A stretch of 64,000 bases of DNA from Rikenellaceae bacterium. GTDB lineage: Bacteria > Bacteroidota > Bacteroidia > Bacteroidales > Rikenellaceae. The stretch is from NCBI GenBank assembly GCA_015060115.1, contig SUZB01000007.1, positions 1 through 64,000 on the forward strand. The letters run 5' to 3'. The notes under the pieces were generated by a model. That model ran no database searches and had not been told where the DNA came from. It was given only the letters and a program-made list of their open reading frames with translations. A program made the translations under genes and the position numbers. Of this stretch, positions 26,091 to 35,331 are shown one piece after another. Each line of letters starts with the position of its first letter. The first letter of the stretch is position 1.

Positions 26091-27657
26091 GCTCCGTGAT
26101 ATAGATTTTAGCTCATTAGCAACCAAGACTCTCGACCTCTTGGGTCTGGAGGAGGGCTGGTGGGAGCGTGTTGTAGGACTATTGACCTACAACCCCTCGG
26201 CGCCTATGACCCTCGATAGTGGCTTCTTCCTCTTCGCCTTCCTTATCTTCGGCATAGGCTATATGGCGGTGAAGCCCTTGGCACGACTACGCACACTCTA
26301 TGTTGTGCTCTTCTCGCTATACTTCTACTATAAGCTCTCGGGCATCTACCTCCTATTGCTGCTCTTTGTCGCCATTAGCGACTTTATGATTGGTCGCCGT
26401 GTGGCGCATAGTCGCGAAGATGGCAAGGGCAAATGGTGGGTGGCGCTCAGCGTGGCGATAAATGTCGCTATTCTCGCCTACTTCAAGGCAACGAACTTCT
26501 TTGTCGATAGCATCAACAACATCTATGGCAACGGCACTCTCGACTGGGAGAGCGTGGTGGTGCCGGCAGGTGTTTCGTTCTTCGTATTTCAGTCTATCGC
26601 CTATGTGGTGGATATCTACCGAGGCACGATAAAGCCTCTGAAACGATTCACGGACTACCTCTTTTTGCTGTCGTTCTTTCCCAAGATGTTCCTCGGCCCA
26701 CTGGTCAAGGCCAAAGATTTTATCCCACAGATTGAGGCACCTCGCTTGCCTATCTCGCGCGATGACCTCGGCCGTGCCGTAACGCTTATTGCGGGTGGTT
26801 TAGTCAAGTATGGCATCTTGGCTAAGGCGCTCGGCACACTCTTCGTCGCTCCCGCCTTTGCGGGCGAGTTGGGCGATGGCGGTATGGTGGCGCTGATGGC
26901 TATTTACGGCTTCACACTGCAGATATATTGCGACTTTTCGGGCTACTCGGATATGGCCGTTGGCGTGGCACTCTTGATGGGTTTCCGCCTCCCCGACAAC
27001 TTCGATGCCCCCTACCACTCGGCAACCATCACCGAGTTTTGGCGCCGTTGGCATATCTCACTCTCTACCTGGCTTAAGGAGTATCTCTATATCTCGTTAG
27101 GTGGCAACCGCCGTGGCTCGGTGCGCACCTACCTAAACCTTATCCTGACGATGTTCCTCGGTGGTCTATGGCACGGTGTGGGGCTCACATTTATCGCTTG
27201 GGGTCTGCTTCACGGCATAGCCCTTGCTCTGCATAAGTTGTGGCTAAAGATTATCCCCAATGCCAAGGCCGTTGGTCGCGATATGAAGTGGTGGTGGCGT
27301 ATTCCCGCCGTTGTATTTACATTCCATATCGTAGCCTTTGGCTGGTTGCTCTTTACCGCCAAGGATATGTCCGAGGTCGAGGGTGTGCTCTCGGCTATCG
27401 CCTACCGCTTCTCCGTTGCGGACTTTGTGCCTATGGTCGAGCGCTCGGCAGTAGCATTTGCGATTATGGCGGTGGGATATGTGATGCACTTTCTGCCGCG
27501 CAAGGTCGATAATGCTGTTATGCGAGGCATCACACGCTCAGGATTTATCGGTCAGTGGCTCATTATGCTCTTGGCCATTTGGGCGGTTATGCAGTGCGAT
27601 ATGCTCCTTGCGGCTAATGGTGGCGGAGGCGCCTTGCCAATGTACGCAGCTTTCTAA
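26080..27657 (+). CDS. MBOAT O-acyltransferase (AlgI/DltB type)
   Basis: 525 residues with about 11 membrane helices. The family hallmarks are present: FWRRWHISLSTWLKEYLY (320-337) and the catalytic His365 in GGLWHGVGL. The most similar known proteins are AlgI (alginate), PatA and DltB. The C-terminal 60 residues add two helices. The start codon lies inside the end of the SGNH gene, which couples the two. It is the last gene of the caxA-caxA-peptidase-SGNH-MBOAT run; repeat region R6 follows. Confidence 0.92.
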   Translation: MLSKLRDIDFSSLATKTLDLLGLEEGWWERVVGLLTYNPSAPMTLDSGFFLFAFLIFGIGYMAVKPLARLRTLYVVLFSLYFYYKLSGIYLLLLLFVAISDFMIGRRVAHSREDGKGKWWVALSVAINVAILAYFKATNFFVDSINNIYGNGTLDWESVVVPAGVSFFVFQSIAYVVDIYRGTIKPLKRFTDYLFLLSFFPKMFLGPLVKAKDFIPQIEAPRLPISRDDLGRAVTLIAGGLVKYGILAKALGTLFVAPAFAGELGDGGMVALMAIYGFTLQIYCDFSGYSDMAVGVALLMGFRLPDNFDAPYHSATITEFWRRWHISLSTWLKEYLYISLGGNRRGSVRTYLNLILTMFLGGLWHGVGLTFIAWGLLHGIALALHKLWLKIIPNAKAVGRDMKWWWRIPAVVFTFHIVAFGWLLFTAKDMSEVEGVLSAIAYRFSVADFVPMVERSAVAFAIMAVGYVMHFLPRKVDNAVMRGITRSGFIGQWLIMLLAIWAVMQCDMLLAANGGGGALPMYAAF

Positions 27658-27661
27658 AGAT

Positions 27662-27927
27662 GAGTTGTTAGTTATTAGTTGTTAGAGTTGCGCTCCGTGG
27701 AGCGCCAGCTAAAGCTGAGGGGCACAAGGGGTATGAGGGGTACAAGGGGAGATAGAGCGTAGGATTTTTTTAAGACCTTAAGACATTAGGACCTTAAGAC
27801 CTTACGAGGTCGGGTATCACATATTGTCTTACTCATCTTACTGTCCTATTGTCTTATTGGTCCTAATCTAACAACTAAAAACTAATAACTAACAACTAAC
27901 TCTAACAACTAATAACTAAAAACTAAT
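27662..27927 (+). repeat. Composite intergenic repeat R6 (hairpin-E'-A-tail)
   Basis: Begins with 7-bp tail units in reverse (27662-27686) and a GCGCTCC/GGAGCGC hairpin. E' is GGGGCACAA 9-bp units (27713-27760), followed by a T-run. Module A is 27769-27866, core GAGGTCGGGTATCAC. A long 7-bp tail (27866-27927) reaches the ATG of the next gene. No C hairpin. Confidence 0.8.
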
Positions 27928-27929
27928 AT

Positions 27930-28514
27930 ATGAATCACACTACTTGGGACTATCCACTTTTTGAGGCTCTTAACTTCGATGGTGGCGCAACACTCGACTC
28001 TCTGATGTCAGCCATATCGGGCATAGTGATGTGGATTCCCCTATACCTACTTATACTATATATGGTGTGGCGACGCTGGTCGTGGCGTGGTGTTGTGGCG
28101 CTAATATTGGCCGTAGCACTGGCTCTCGGCTTAGCCGACCTTTTGGCAGGCATCTTCAAGCACTCCGGCCCGCTAAAGAACCTCTGGCCCGACTTCCCCG
28201 CTCGCCTACGCCCAATGTTTAGCGAGGGCCTGAGCGATGTAAATATCCCCTCGACAAATCACGGTCGTTATGGCACGGTCTCGGCACACGCCGCCACAAT
28301 CGTTTCGTTATCAATAATTTCGGCATACGCCATTCATCGTCGTTGGTTTAGTTGGCTCATAGCCGTGGTGGCTATTGCAATCTGCTACTCGCGCATATAC
28401 CTCGCTTGCCACTTTCCGCAAGATATTCTCTTGGGCGCAGCACTTGGTGTAGTAACCGCCACACTCGGCATCCTCGTTTTTAGAGCCATTGCGGGCAAAA
28501 ATAAGAGGTGGTAA
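27930..28514 (+). CDS. PAP2-family membrane phosphatase
   Basis: 194 residues and five or six helices. The three PAP2 motifs are there in variant form: ARLRP (Arg94-Pro95) for motif 1, SAHA (118-121) instead of PSGH for motif 2, and SRIYLACHFPQD (Arg155, His161, Asp165) for motif 3. These enzymes hydrolyse lipid phosphates such as undecaprenyl diphosphate, phosphatidylglycerol phosphate, or lipid A phosphates. The Ser-Ala-His in motif 2 is a mild departure. The ATG sits directly after a 7-bp repeat tail, so its leader is made of repeat sequence. Confidence 0.85.
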   Translation: MNHTTWDYPLFEALNFDGGATLDSLMSAISGIVMWIPLYLLILYMVWRRWSWRGVVALILAVALALGLADLLAGIFKHSGPLKNLWPDFPARLRPMFSEGLSDVNIPSTNHGRYGTVSAHAATIVSLSIISAYAIHRRWFSWLIAVVAIAICYSRIYLACHFPQDILLGAALGVVTATLGILVFRAIAGKNKRW

Positions 28515-28574
28515 CATAAATTTTTGCTTTGTATCATTTTTTCCTATACGGCAAAAACATCGGAAACTTCTAAA

Positions 28575-28612
28575 AAATGCGCTACAGATAGCTGTGGCGC
28601 ATCTTTTGTTTT
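28575..28612 (+). terminator. Terminator of the PAP2 gene
   Basis: Stem GCGCTACAG/CTGTGGCGC with ATAG loop, preceded by A-run and followed by CTTTTGTTTT. The other 160 bases up to nrdJ are AT-rich, and I see no B12 riboswitch or NrdR-like box in them. Confidence 0.7.
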
Positions 28613-28772
28613 CTGCAATAAAAATTGTCGAAAATTTGTCGAAAAAAGGGGTCGCAAAATTTGTTTTTAAGGGGAATAATTCTCAATTTTGTAACCTCAT
28701 ATTATGCCTAAAATCTCAGAGGACTGAGGCAAAAAACTACTAAAGAAATATAAGTAAATAAATATATCTATT

Positions 28773-31325
28773 ATGACTAAAGAGACTACATCAAAGCAGC
28801 TTCAGACGGTGAAGTATGACGATGCTGTGGCAGCCTCGAAGGAGTACTTCAAGGGCGATGACCTTGCAGCACAGGTGTGGGTGAGCAAATATGCTCTCAA
28901 GGACTCGTTTGGCAACATCTACGAGACCACGCCCCACGACATGCACAACCGTATCGCTTCGGAGTTGCAGCGAATCGAGCGCAACTACCCCAACCCTCTG
29001 AGCTATGAGGAGATCTTCGACCTTCTCGACCACTTCCGCTATGTCATTCCTCAGGGTGGCCCGATGACAGGTATCGGCAACAACCTTCAGGTGGCATCAT
29101 TGTCAAACTGCTTCGTTATCGGCCACAAGAACCCCGCTGACTCTTATGGCGGTATCTTCCGTATGGACGAGGAGCAGGTACAGCTGATGAAGCGTCGTGG
29201 TGGTGTAGGCCACGACCTCTCGCACATCCGCCCCACAGGTAGCCCCGTACTCAACTCGGCACTCACCTCTACGGGTATCGTGCCCTTTATGGAGCGCTAC
29301 TCAAACTCGACACGCGAGGTTGCACAGGATGGTCGCCGTGGCGCATTGATGCTCTCGTTGCTTATCAAGCACCCCGATGCTGAGCGCTTTATCGATGCTA
29401 AGGTCGATACCGGCAAGGTAACAGGCGCAAATGTCTCAATCAAGATTGACGACGAGTTTATGCGTGCTGCAGCCGAGGGTCGCACCTATCGTCAGGAGTT
29501 CCCCATAGGCTCAAAAGATCCTATCGTAAAGCGGGATATCGATGCCAAGAAGCTATGGGACAAGATTATCCACAACGCTTGGAAGTCGGCAGAGCCCGGC
29601 GTATTGTTCTGGGATACAATCATTCGTGAGAGTGTGCCCGACTGCTACGCCGACGAAGGCTTCCGCACCGTATCGACAAACCCCTGTGGCGAGATTCCGT
29701 TGTGCCCCTACGACAGCTGCCGTCTCTTGGCGCTCAACCTCCTGAGCTATGTAGAGAACCCCTTTACCAAGGAGGCAAAATTCAACTTCGACCTCTTCAA
29801 GGAGCATATCGCAAAGGCTATGCACCTTATGGACGACATCATCGACCTTGAGCTTGAGAAGGTTGAACTTATCATCTCGAAGATTGAGAGCGACCCCGAG
29901 GATCAGGATGTTCGCCGTGTAGAGCTTGAGCTCTGGAAGAAGATTAAGGATATGGCACTCAAGGGCCGCCGTACAGGCTTGGGCATCACTGCCGAGGGCG
30001 ATATGCTCGCAGCACTCGGCCTTCGCTACGGCTCGGAGGAGGCTATCGACTTCGCAGTAGAGGTACACAAGACCCTCGCAGTGGAGGCATACCGCGCCTC
30101 TGTTATGATGGCAAAGGATCGTGGCGCCTTTGGCGTATTCAACTTCGAGAAGGAGCAGGGCAATCCTATGGTTGGCCGTATCCTTGAGGCTGCACCCGAG
30201 CTCCGCGAGCTTATGCAGCAGTATGGTCGCCGTAACATCGCGATGCTCACAATCGCCCCCACAGGCACAACATCACTTATGTCGCAGACAACATCGGGTA
30301 TCGAGCCCGTATTCCGCCCCGTATACAAGCGTCGTCGTAAGATTAACCCCTCGGACAAGGATCAGGTGGCATCTTTCATTGACGAGACCGGCGAGAAGTT
30401 TATCGAGTACTATGTATACCACCACCAGTTTGTGAAGTGGGCCGAGATTAACGGCTACGACACATCACGCCTCCAGACCATCACCGAGCAGGAGCTCGAC
30501 GAGATGCTCAAGGCATCGCCCTACCACAAGGCAACAGCCAACGACATCGACTGGGTGGCAAAGGTGAAGATGCAGGGAGCTATCCAGAAGTGGGTAGACC
30601 ACTCTATCTCGGTTACGGTAAACCTCCCCAATGAGGTGAGCGAGGAGCTTGTAGCAGATGTATATCGCACAGCGTGGGAGTCTGGCTGTAAGGGTGTTAC
30701 GGTATATCGTGATGGCTGCCGCGATGGCGTATTGCTCGATGTTAAGTCTAAGGGCAACGCCAAGAAGAAGTGCGATGACAACCAGACAATACGCCGTCCT
30801 GAGTCTATCCCCGCCGACATCGTGCGCTTCAAGAACGGCAAGGAGGATTGGATCGCCTTTGTAGGTAAGCAGGATGACCGCCCCTACGAGATCTTTACTG
30901 GTAAGATCGAGGAGGATGCTATGTATATCCCCAAGACCATCACACATGGTTACATCCTCAAGGTATGCGAGAAAGATGGCACAAAGCGCTACGACTTCCA
31001 GTATCAGGACCGCTACGGCTATATCAACACCATCGGCGGTATCTCACGACTCTTCGACGAGGAGTTCTGGAACTACGCTAAGCTCATCTCTGGTGTATTG
31101 CGCTACGGTATGCCTATCGACAAGGTTGTACAGCTCGTAGATGGCCTCCACCTCGACTCGGAGACCATCAACACCTGGAAGAATGGTGTGGAGCGTGCCT
31201 TGAAGCAGTATATCAAGGATGGTACACGCGGCAAGGGTCGTTGTCCGCAGTGTGGCCAGGAGCAGATGGCATACCAGAACGGTTGTCTTACTTGTATGTC
31301 TTGTGGCTACTCAAAGTGCGGTTAA
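28773..31325 (+). CDS. nrdJ: Adenosylcobalamin-dependent ribonucleotide reductase (class II)
   Basis: Makes deoxyribonucleotides with a B12 radical and so works with or without oxygen. The 850 residues fit the large class II form. Seen: SNCFVIGHKNPADSYGGIF with the first active-site Cys, the NPCGEIPLCPYD loop (about 305-316) with the radical-site Cys, PTGTTSLMSQTTSGIEP, and a C-terminal zinc-ribbon-like end with CPQCG then CLTCMSCGYSKCG, which supplies the reducing thiols. About 45 residues (AKAMHLMDDIIDLELEKVEL region) match the class II insertion. No class I genes are nearby. The stop codon is part of a C hairpin. Confidence 0.96.
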   Translation: MTKETTSKQLQTVKYDDAVAASKEYFKGDDLAAQVWVSKYALKDSFGNIYETTPHDMHNRIASELQRIERNYPNPLSYEEIFDLLDHFRYVIPQGGPMTGIGNNLQVASLSNCFVIGHKNPADSYGGIFRMDEEQVQLMKRRGGVGHDLSHIRPTGSPVLNSALTSTGIVPFMERYSNSTREVAQDGRRGALMLSLLIKHPDAERFIDAKVDTGKVTGANVSIKIDDEFMRAAAEGRTYRQEFPIGSKDPIVKRDIDAKKLWDKIIHNAWKSAEPGVLFWDTIIRESVPDCYADEGFRTVSTNPCGEIPLCPYDSCRLLALNLLSYVENPFTKEAKFNFDLFKEHIAKAMHLMDDIIDLELEKVELIISKIESDPEDQDVRRVELELWKKIKDMALKGRRTGLGITAEGDMLAALGLRYGSEEAIDFAVEVHKTLAVEAYRASVMMAKDRGAFGVFNFEKEQGNPMVGRILEAAPELRELMQQYGRRNIAMLTIAPTGTTSLMSQTTSGIEPVFRPVYKRRRKINPSDKDQVASFIDETGEKFIEYYVYHHQFVKWAEINGYDTSRLQTITEQELDEMLKASPYHKATANDIDWVAKVKMQGAIQKWVDHSISVTVNLPNEVSEELVADVYRTAWESGCKGVTVYRDGCRDGVLLDVKSKGNAKKKCDDNQTIRRPESIPADIVRFKNGKEDWIAFVGKQDDRPYEIFTGKIEEDAMYIPKTITHGYILKVCEKDGTKRYDFQYQDRYGYINTIGGISRLFDEEFWNYAKLISGVLRYGMPIDKVVQLVDGLHLDSETINTWKNGVERALKQYIKDGTRGKGRCPQCGQEQMAYQNGCLTCMSCGYSKCG

Positions 31326-31451
31326 TTTCTTGAGATAAGGGGCATCCTTCGACGCCTCAATCCAAAGAGCGAATGGGAAATACGCAAGAGTATGTCCCAT
31401 CCGCTCTTTCTCTTTATCGGCGCCAAATTATGCCCCTTCTATCAAGAAATT
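31324..31451 (+). repeat. C hairpin overlapping the nrdJ stop codon
   Basis: 128-base palindrome starting on the last two bases of the TAA stop. Pairing changes relative to other copies: GGGGCAT/ATGCCCC in place of GGGGTC/GACCCC, and AAAGAGCG/CGCTCTTT in the inner stem. The apex GGGAAATAC/GTATGTCCC is as in the aspS copy. Confidence 0.9.
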
Positions 31452-31475
31452 GGCGGAGTGCTGACTGGATGCAGG

Positions 31476-31738
31476 TTTATTAGGGAGTTTAAGGAGTGTA
31501 GGGAATGTAGAGAGCTTAGGGATAAAGATACGAAAAGGACGAAAGAGACGAAAGAGACAACAACGAAGTCGGCTATCATCTTTCTCTGTTATCTCTGCGT
31601 ATCTGTTGTCTTTTTTTAGACCGATAAGACTTTAAGACCGTAAGACCTTACGAAGTCGGGTATCACAGTTTTTTCCTATCGTCTTACTCGTCTTATCGTC
31701 TTAAAAACTCTAACAACTAATAACTAAAAACTAACAAC
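31476..31738 (+). repeat. Composite intergenic repeat R7 (F-B-A-tail), after the nrdJ C hairpin
   Basis: F (31476-31526, 9-bp units TTAGGGAGT), B (31528-31617, GACGAAAGA units, core AAGTCGGCTATCAT, T-run), A (31618-31702, core GAAGTCGGGTATCAC) and tail (31709-31738). The same order as R2 on the other strand. The 31392-31619 ORF is a translation of these repeats. Confidence 0.85.
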
Positions 31739-31761
31739 TCTTTTTTGCAAGGGCAAAAAAA

Positions 31762-31790
31762 ATTACCTCAAGGCTGTGCCTTGAGGTAAT
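31762..31790 (-). terminator. Terminator of the TPR gene
   Basis: Perfect 13-bp stem ATTACCTCAAGGC with a 3-nt loop; on the minus strand it is followed by eight T. 20 bases after the stop. Confidence 0.92.
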
Positions 31791-31809
31791 CAATATCTAT
31801 CAGTAACAA

Positions 31810-32754
31810 TTACTCAACGGTGAGAGCTGCGATAACGGCCTTAGCATTCTCAACATTAGCACCTGCTGTTACACTCTTCATAGCAGCAATAGCCTTGTCG
31901 AACTGCTCCATCTCGTTGTAAGCAACGCCGAGGAGGTAGTAGATGTCGCTACGACCCTCATCAGTAGTCTGTGCAGCAAGGGCAGCCTCAGAGAGCTCAA
32001 CCATCTTCTGGAACTCCTTCTTAGCGTAGTAAGCCTGAAGGGTAATCTTCTGAGCAAGAGCTGCATCAGCAAGCTCGGCAGCCATAGCGATGATGCCATC
32101 GTAGTCGTTGGCCATCTGCAACTTAGCAACCTCGTTGTTGGTGTACATAGCCATCTTAGCCTGAGCCTCAGCGATAGCCTCAGCGAACTTATCGGCGTTG
32201 AGCTGCGAGATGTTTGTGCAGATAGTCATACCATCCTGATACATATCGCTCTTGAAGTAGCTCTCAGCGAGGTTCAAAGCCATACCTGTGTTGCGGGGGT
32301 CAGCCTCATAACCCTTAGAGAACACCTCGATAGCGGTAGCATAGTCGCCAGAGTTGAAGGCATCAGCACCCTGCACCTCGTATACCTGACCGATAAGTGT
32401 GCGGTTCTTGTTCATAGCAGAGATATCCTCGTAGAGCTCAGCAGCGTTAGCAGCCTCGGTGAAGGCAGCAATAGCCTCCTCATACTGCTTAGCGTTGATA
32501 GCGGCAACACCAACCTTGTTGTAGCAAGTAACGATAAACTTCTTTGAACCTGCGATAGCCTTGAGCTGGTTAGCATCGGGCTCCTCGATATCCCAGCTTG
32601 CATCAACAACCTCCTGGAACTGAGCGATAGCCTCAGTGTAGTTAGCGGCCTTGGCATTTGCAAGACCCTGCTGGAAAGTTGCAACAACATCGGTCTGAGC
32701 GAATAGAGTTGTAGCACCCATAAGTGCAACAACGGTCATAATGAGTTTTTTCAT
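31810..32754 (-). CDS. Exported TPR-repeat protein
   Basis: 314 residues. Residues 1-20 are a signal peptide (cut after LFAQ or TLFA), so it is periplasmic. The rest is tetratricopeptide repeats: ANYTEAIAQFQEVVDASW, KQYEEAIAAFTEAANAAE, GDYATAIEVFSKGYEADP and MEQFDKAIAAMKSV are the clearest, at least six in all. The protein is very rich in Ala. TPRs bind other proteins; the partner is unknown. It is monocistronic, with a good promoter (32830-32859) and terminator. Confidence 0.88.
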   Translation of the reverse strand: MKKLIMTVVALMGATTLFAQTDVVATFQQGLANAKAANYTEAIAQFQEVVDASWDIEEPDANQLKAIAGSKKFIVTCYNKVGVAAINAKQYEEAIAAFTEAANAAELYEDISAMNKNRTLIGQVYEVQGADAFNSGDYATAIEVFSKGYEADPRNTGMALNLAESYFKSDMYQDGMTICTNISQLNADKFAEAIAEAQAKMAMYTNNEVAKLQMANDYDGIIAMAAELADAALAQKITLQAYYAKKEFQKMVELSEAALAAQTTDEGRSDIYYLLGVAYNEMEQFDKAIAAMKSVTAGANVENAKAVIAALTVE

Positions 32755-32829
32755 AATAAGATAGTTAGTTTTTATACTTTATATATTTATGTCCGCACTA
32801 TTTAGGCTCGTTTCTAACGAAGCCAAGCG

Positions 32830-32859
32830 CAAATTTACTACAATTTTTAGAATATCAAA
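32830..32859 (-). promoter_or_regulatory. Promoter of the TPR gene
   Basis: Minus strand: TTTG (32859-32856), 18 bases, TAAATTTG (32837-32830). Leader of about 70 bases. Confidence 0.75.
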
Positions 32860-32874
32860 CACTTTTAGCATCAC

Positions 32875-33336
32875 TTATTTACGCAATGAACGAAAAAATT
32901 CGCTCATCAGCGCCTCGCACTCCTCCTTAAGCACTCCCGCGACAACCTCGGTCTTGGGGTGAAGTATGCTATCGGAGTAGGTCGAGTAGCCTCGTTTGGG
33001 GTCCTTAGCGCCATATACCACACGCCCAATCTGACTCCACGCCAAAGCTCCACCACACATCACACAAGGCTCAACAGTAACATATATCGTGCAGTCGTTC
33101 AGGTATTTACCGCCAAGCGCCGACATCGCCGCTGTGATAGCCTGCATCTCGGCATGCGCCGTAGCATCCATAAGCGTCTCGACAAGGTTGTGGCCTCGGC
33201 CGATAACCCTATCGCCCGCAACAACCACAGCGCCAATAGGTATCTCTCGCTTATCTAACGCTCGAAGTGCCTCGTTTAGTGCCTGACGCATAAATTTTTC
33301 ATCTTGCTCACGGCTTTGCTTAATTTTTTCGCTCAT
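32875..33336 (-). CDS. tadA: tRNA-specific adenosine(34) deaminase
   Basis: Turns the wobble adenosine of tRNA-Arg(ACG) to inosine. The 153 residues hold the zinc site His61-Ala-Glu63 (HAEMQAI) and PCVMC (Cys91, Cys94), and GAVVV. The length fits bacterial TadA. Other deaminases of this fold (guanine or cytosine) are possible but less likely given the C-terminal FRSLRK helix and the position after essential genes. It diverges from aspS. Confidence 0.9.
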   Translation of the reverse strand: MSEKIKQSREQDEKFMRQALNEALRALDKREIPIGAVVVAGDRVIGRGHNLVETLMDATAHAEMQAITAAMSALGGKYLNDCTIYVTVEPCVMCGGALAWSQIGRVVYGAKDPKRGYSTYSDSILHPKTEVVAGVLKEECEALMSEFFRSLRK

Positions 33337-33363
33337 AACTAATTAAGTTAGTTGAAAAATTAT

Positions 33364-33371
33364 TACCTTTG
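33364..33371 (+). promoter_or_regulatory. -7 box for aspS
   Basis: TACCTTTG, 57 bases before the ATG. No -33 box is clear. Confidence 0.5.
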
Positions 33372-33427
33372 TGGGTTACAAAGATACAAAAAAAGCTGAA
33401 TACACGAAATTTAACAACAACATAGTT

Positions 33428-35185
33428 ATGTACAGAACACATAATTGCGGTGAACTCCGCATAGAGAATGTAGGCCAGACCGTAACTCTCGCAGGCTGGG
33501 TACAGAAGGTGCGTAACCTCGGTGCGATGGCATTTATCGACCTTCGCGACCGCTACGGCATCACTCAGATTACTGTCGAGGAGCACTCGTCAGAGGCCGT
33601 TAAGGCAGCGGCAGCAGAGGTAGGTCGCGAGTTTGTTCTTCAGGTAACAGGTAAGGTTATCGAGCGCTCGTCAAAGAACTCAAAAATTGCCACCGGCGAC
33701 ATCGAGATTTCAGCTACCGAGCTTCGCATCTTGAACCGTGCCGTAACACCTCCCTTCACCATCGAGGAGGAGTCGGACGGTGGCGACGACTTGCGTATGA
33801 AATATCGCTATTTGGACCTTCGTCGTCCACCCCTGCAGCGCGCTATGATTTTGCGCCACCGTATGGCACAGGCGGTTCGCCAATTCCTTGATAAAGAGGG
33901 ATTTTTGGAGATTGAGACACCCTACCTTATCAAGTCTACGCCTGAGGGTGCACGCGACTTTATCGTACCCTCGCGTATGAACCCTAACCAGTTCTACGCC
34001 TTGCCTCAGTCGCCCCAGACTCTGAAGCAGCTTTTGATGGTTGCGGGCTACGACCGCTACTTCCAGATTGTGCGTTGCTTCCGCGATGAGGACCTTCGTG
34101 CCGACCGCCAGCCTGAGTTTACACAGATCGACTGCGAGATGTCGTTCGTAGAGCAGGAGGATGTACTCGAAATCTTCGAGCGCTGGGCACGCTATATGTT
34201 CAAGGAGGTTATGGACATCGAGTTCTCGGAGCCCTTCCTGAGAATGCCTTGGATTGAGGCTATGGAGAAGTATGGCTCGGATAAGCCCGACTTGCGCTTC
34301 GGCATGGCATTCAGCGACATTACAGACCTTGCTCACGGCCACGACTTTGTGGTCTTCGACTCTGCAGAGTATATCGTAGGTTTCGCAGCCGAGGGTTGCG
34401 CATCGTACACCCGTAAGCAGATTGACGAGCTCACCGAGTTTGTGAAGCGTCCTCAGGTAGGTGCCAAGGGTCTTGTTTGGATTCGTATAGATGCCGAGGG
34501 CAACATCAAGTCCTCTATCGACAAGTTCTTCTCGGCAGAGGATTTGAAGGCTATCGCCGAGCGTGTTGGCGCTAAGAATGGCGATATGATATTTATCCTC
34601 TGTGGCGAGAAGTTCAAGACACTCACACAGCTCTGCACACTCCGTTTGGAGGTTGCCGAGCGCCTTGGCTTGCGCGATCCCAAGAAGTTCGCTCCCCTCT
34701 GGGTTGTAGACTTCCCGATGTTCGAGTGGGACGAGGAGACACAGCGCTTCTACGCTATGCACCACCCCTTCACCTCGCCCAAGCCCGAGGATGCCAAGTA
34801 TTTCGATAGTGGCGAGCTTGGCAAGATGCGTGCTAACGCCTACGACTTCGTATGTAACGGCACTGAGATTGGCGGTGGCTCAATCCGTATTCACGATGCA
34901 GAGCTTCAGGCCAAAGTATTTAATGCTCTGGGCTTTACACCCGAGGCAGCGGAGGAGCAGTTTGGCTTCTTGATGAATGCCTTCAAGTATGGCGCACCCC
35001 CTCACGGTGGCCTCGCCTTCGGTTTCGACCGTCTCTGCTCACTGTTCGGTGGCTCGGACTCTATCCGCGACTACATCGCATTCCCCAAGAACAATGCAGG
35101 TCGCGATGTGATGCTCGATGGCCCATCACCCGTAGCACAGGCACAGCTCGACGAGCTCTATCTATCACTCGTCAAGCCAGAGTAA
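33428..35185 (+). CDS. aspS: Aspartate-tRNA ligase
   Basis: Charges tRNA-Asp; class II synthetase. From ATG 33428 ([11 protein letters not shown]) it has 585 residues, the usual bacterial length. The OB-fold anticodon domain comes first (1-105). The class II core has motif 2 ([20 protein letters not shown]) and motif 3 ([13 protein letters not shown]), and between them the bacterial GAD insertion (about 280-415). The reading frame stays open 19 codons further upstream, but that overlaps the -7 box, so I prefer the internal ATG. Its stop codon is part of a C hairpin. Confidence 0.96.
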   Translation: MYRTHNCGELRIENVGQTVTLAGWVQKVRNLGAMAFIDLRDRYGITQITVEEHSSEAVKAAAAEVGREFVLQVTGKVIERSSKNSKIATGDIEISATELRILNRAVTPPFTIEEESDGGDDLRMKYRYLDLRRPPLQRAMILRHRMAQAVRQFLDKEGFLEIETPYLIKSTPEGARDFIVPSRMNPNQFYALPQSPQTLKQLLMVAGYDRYFQIVRCFRDEDLRADRQPEFTQIDCEMSFVEQEDVLEIFERWARYMFKEVMDIEFSEPFLRMPWIEAMEKYGSDKPDLRFGMAFSDITDLAHGHDFVVFDSAEYIVGFAAEGCASYTRKQIDELTEFVKRPQVGAKGLVWIRIDAEGNIKSSIDKFFSAEDLKAIAERVGAKNGDMIFILCGEKFKTLTQLCTLRLEVAERLGLRDPKKFAPLWVVDFPMFEWDEETQRFYAMHHPFTSPKPEDAKYFDSGELGKMRANAYDFVCNGTEIGGGSIRIHDAELQAKVFNALGFTPEAAEEQFGFLMNAFKYGAPPHGGLAFGFDRLCSLFGGSDSIRDYIAFPKNNAGRDVMLDGPSPVAQAQLDELYLSLVKPE

Positions 35186-35309
35186 TTTCTTGTGATAAGG
35201 GGTCTACTTCGGCCTCTCAGTCAGAAGCCCGAATGGGAAATACGCAAAGTATGTCCCATCCGGGCTTCTTCGTGTCGAGACCAAATTAGACCCCTTCTGA
35301 CAAGAAATT
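35184..35309 (+). repeat. C hairpin overlapping the aspS stop codon
   Basis: 126-base palindrome. Its outer parts are nearly identical to the mutB copy 32 kb away, including GGCCTCTCAGTCAGAAGCCCG, but the apex is GGGAAATAC/GTATGTCCC with a GCAAA loop. Confidence 0.9.
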
Positions 35310-35331
35310 GGCTGATTGCTGACTGGGTACA

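Noticed and set aside
33371..33427. N-terminal extension of aspS from a GTG at 33371
   Set aside because: It overlaps the -7 box, and related proteins begin at MYRTHN. Similar extensions of rsmH (35682), porin (59154), nfo (62784), CutC (52310) and HdeD (19656) were dropped for the same kinds of reason.
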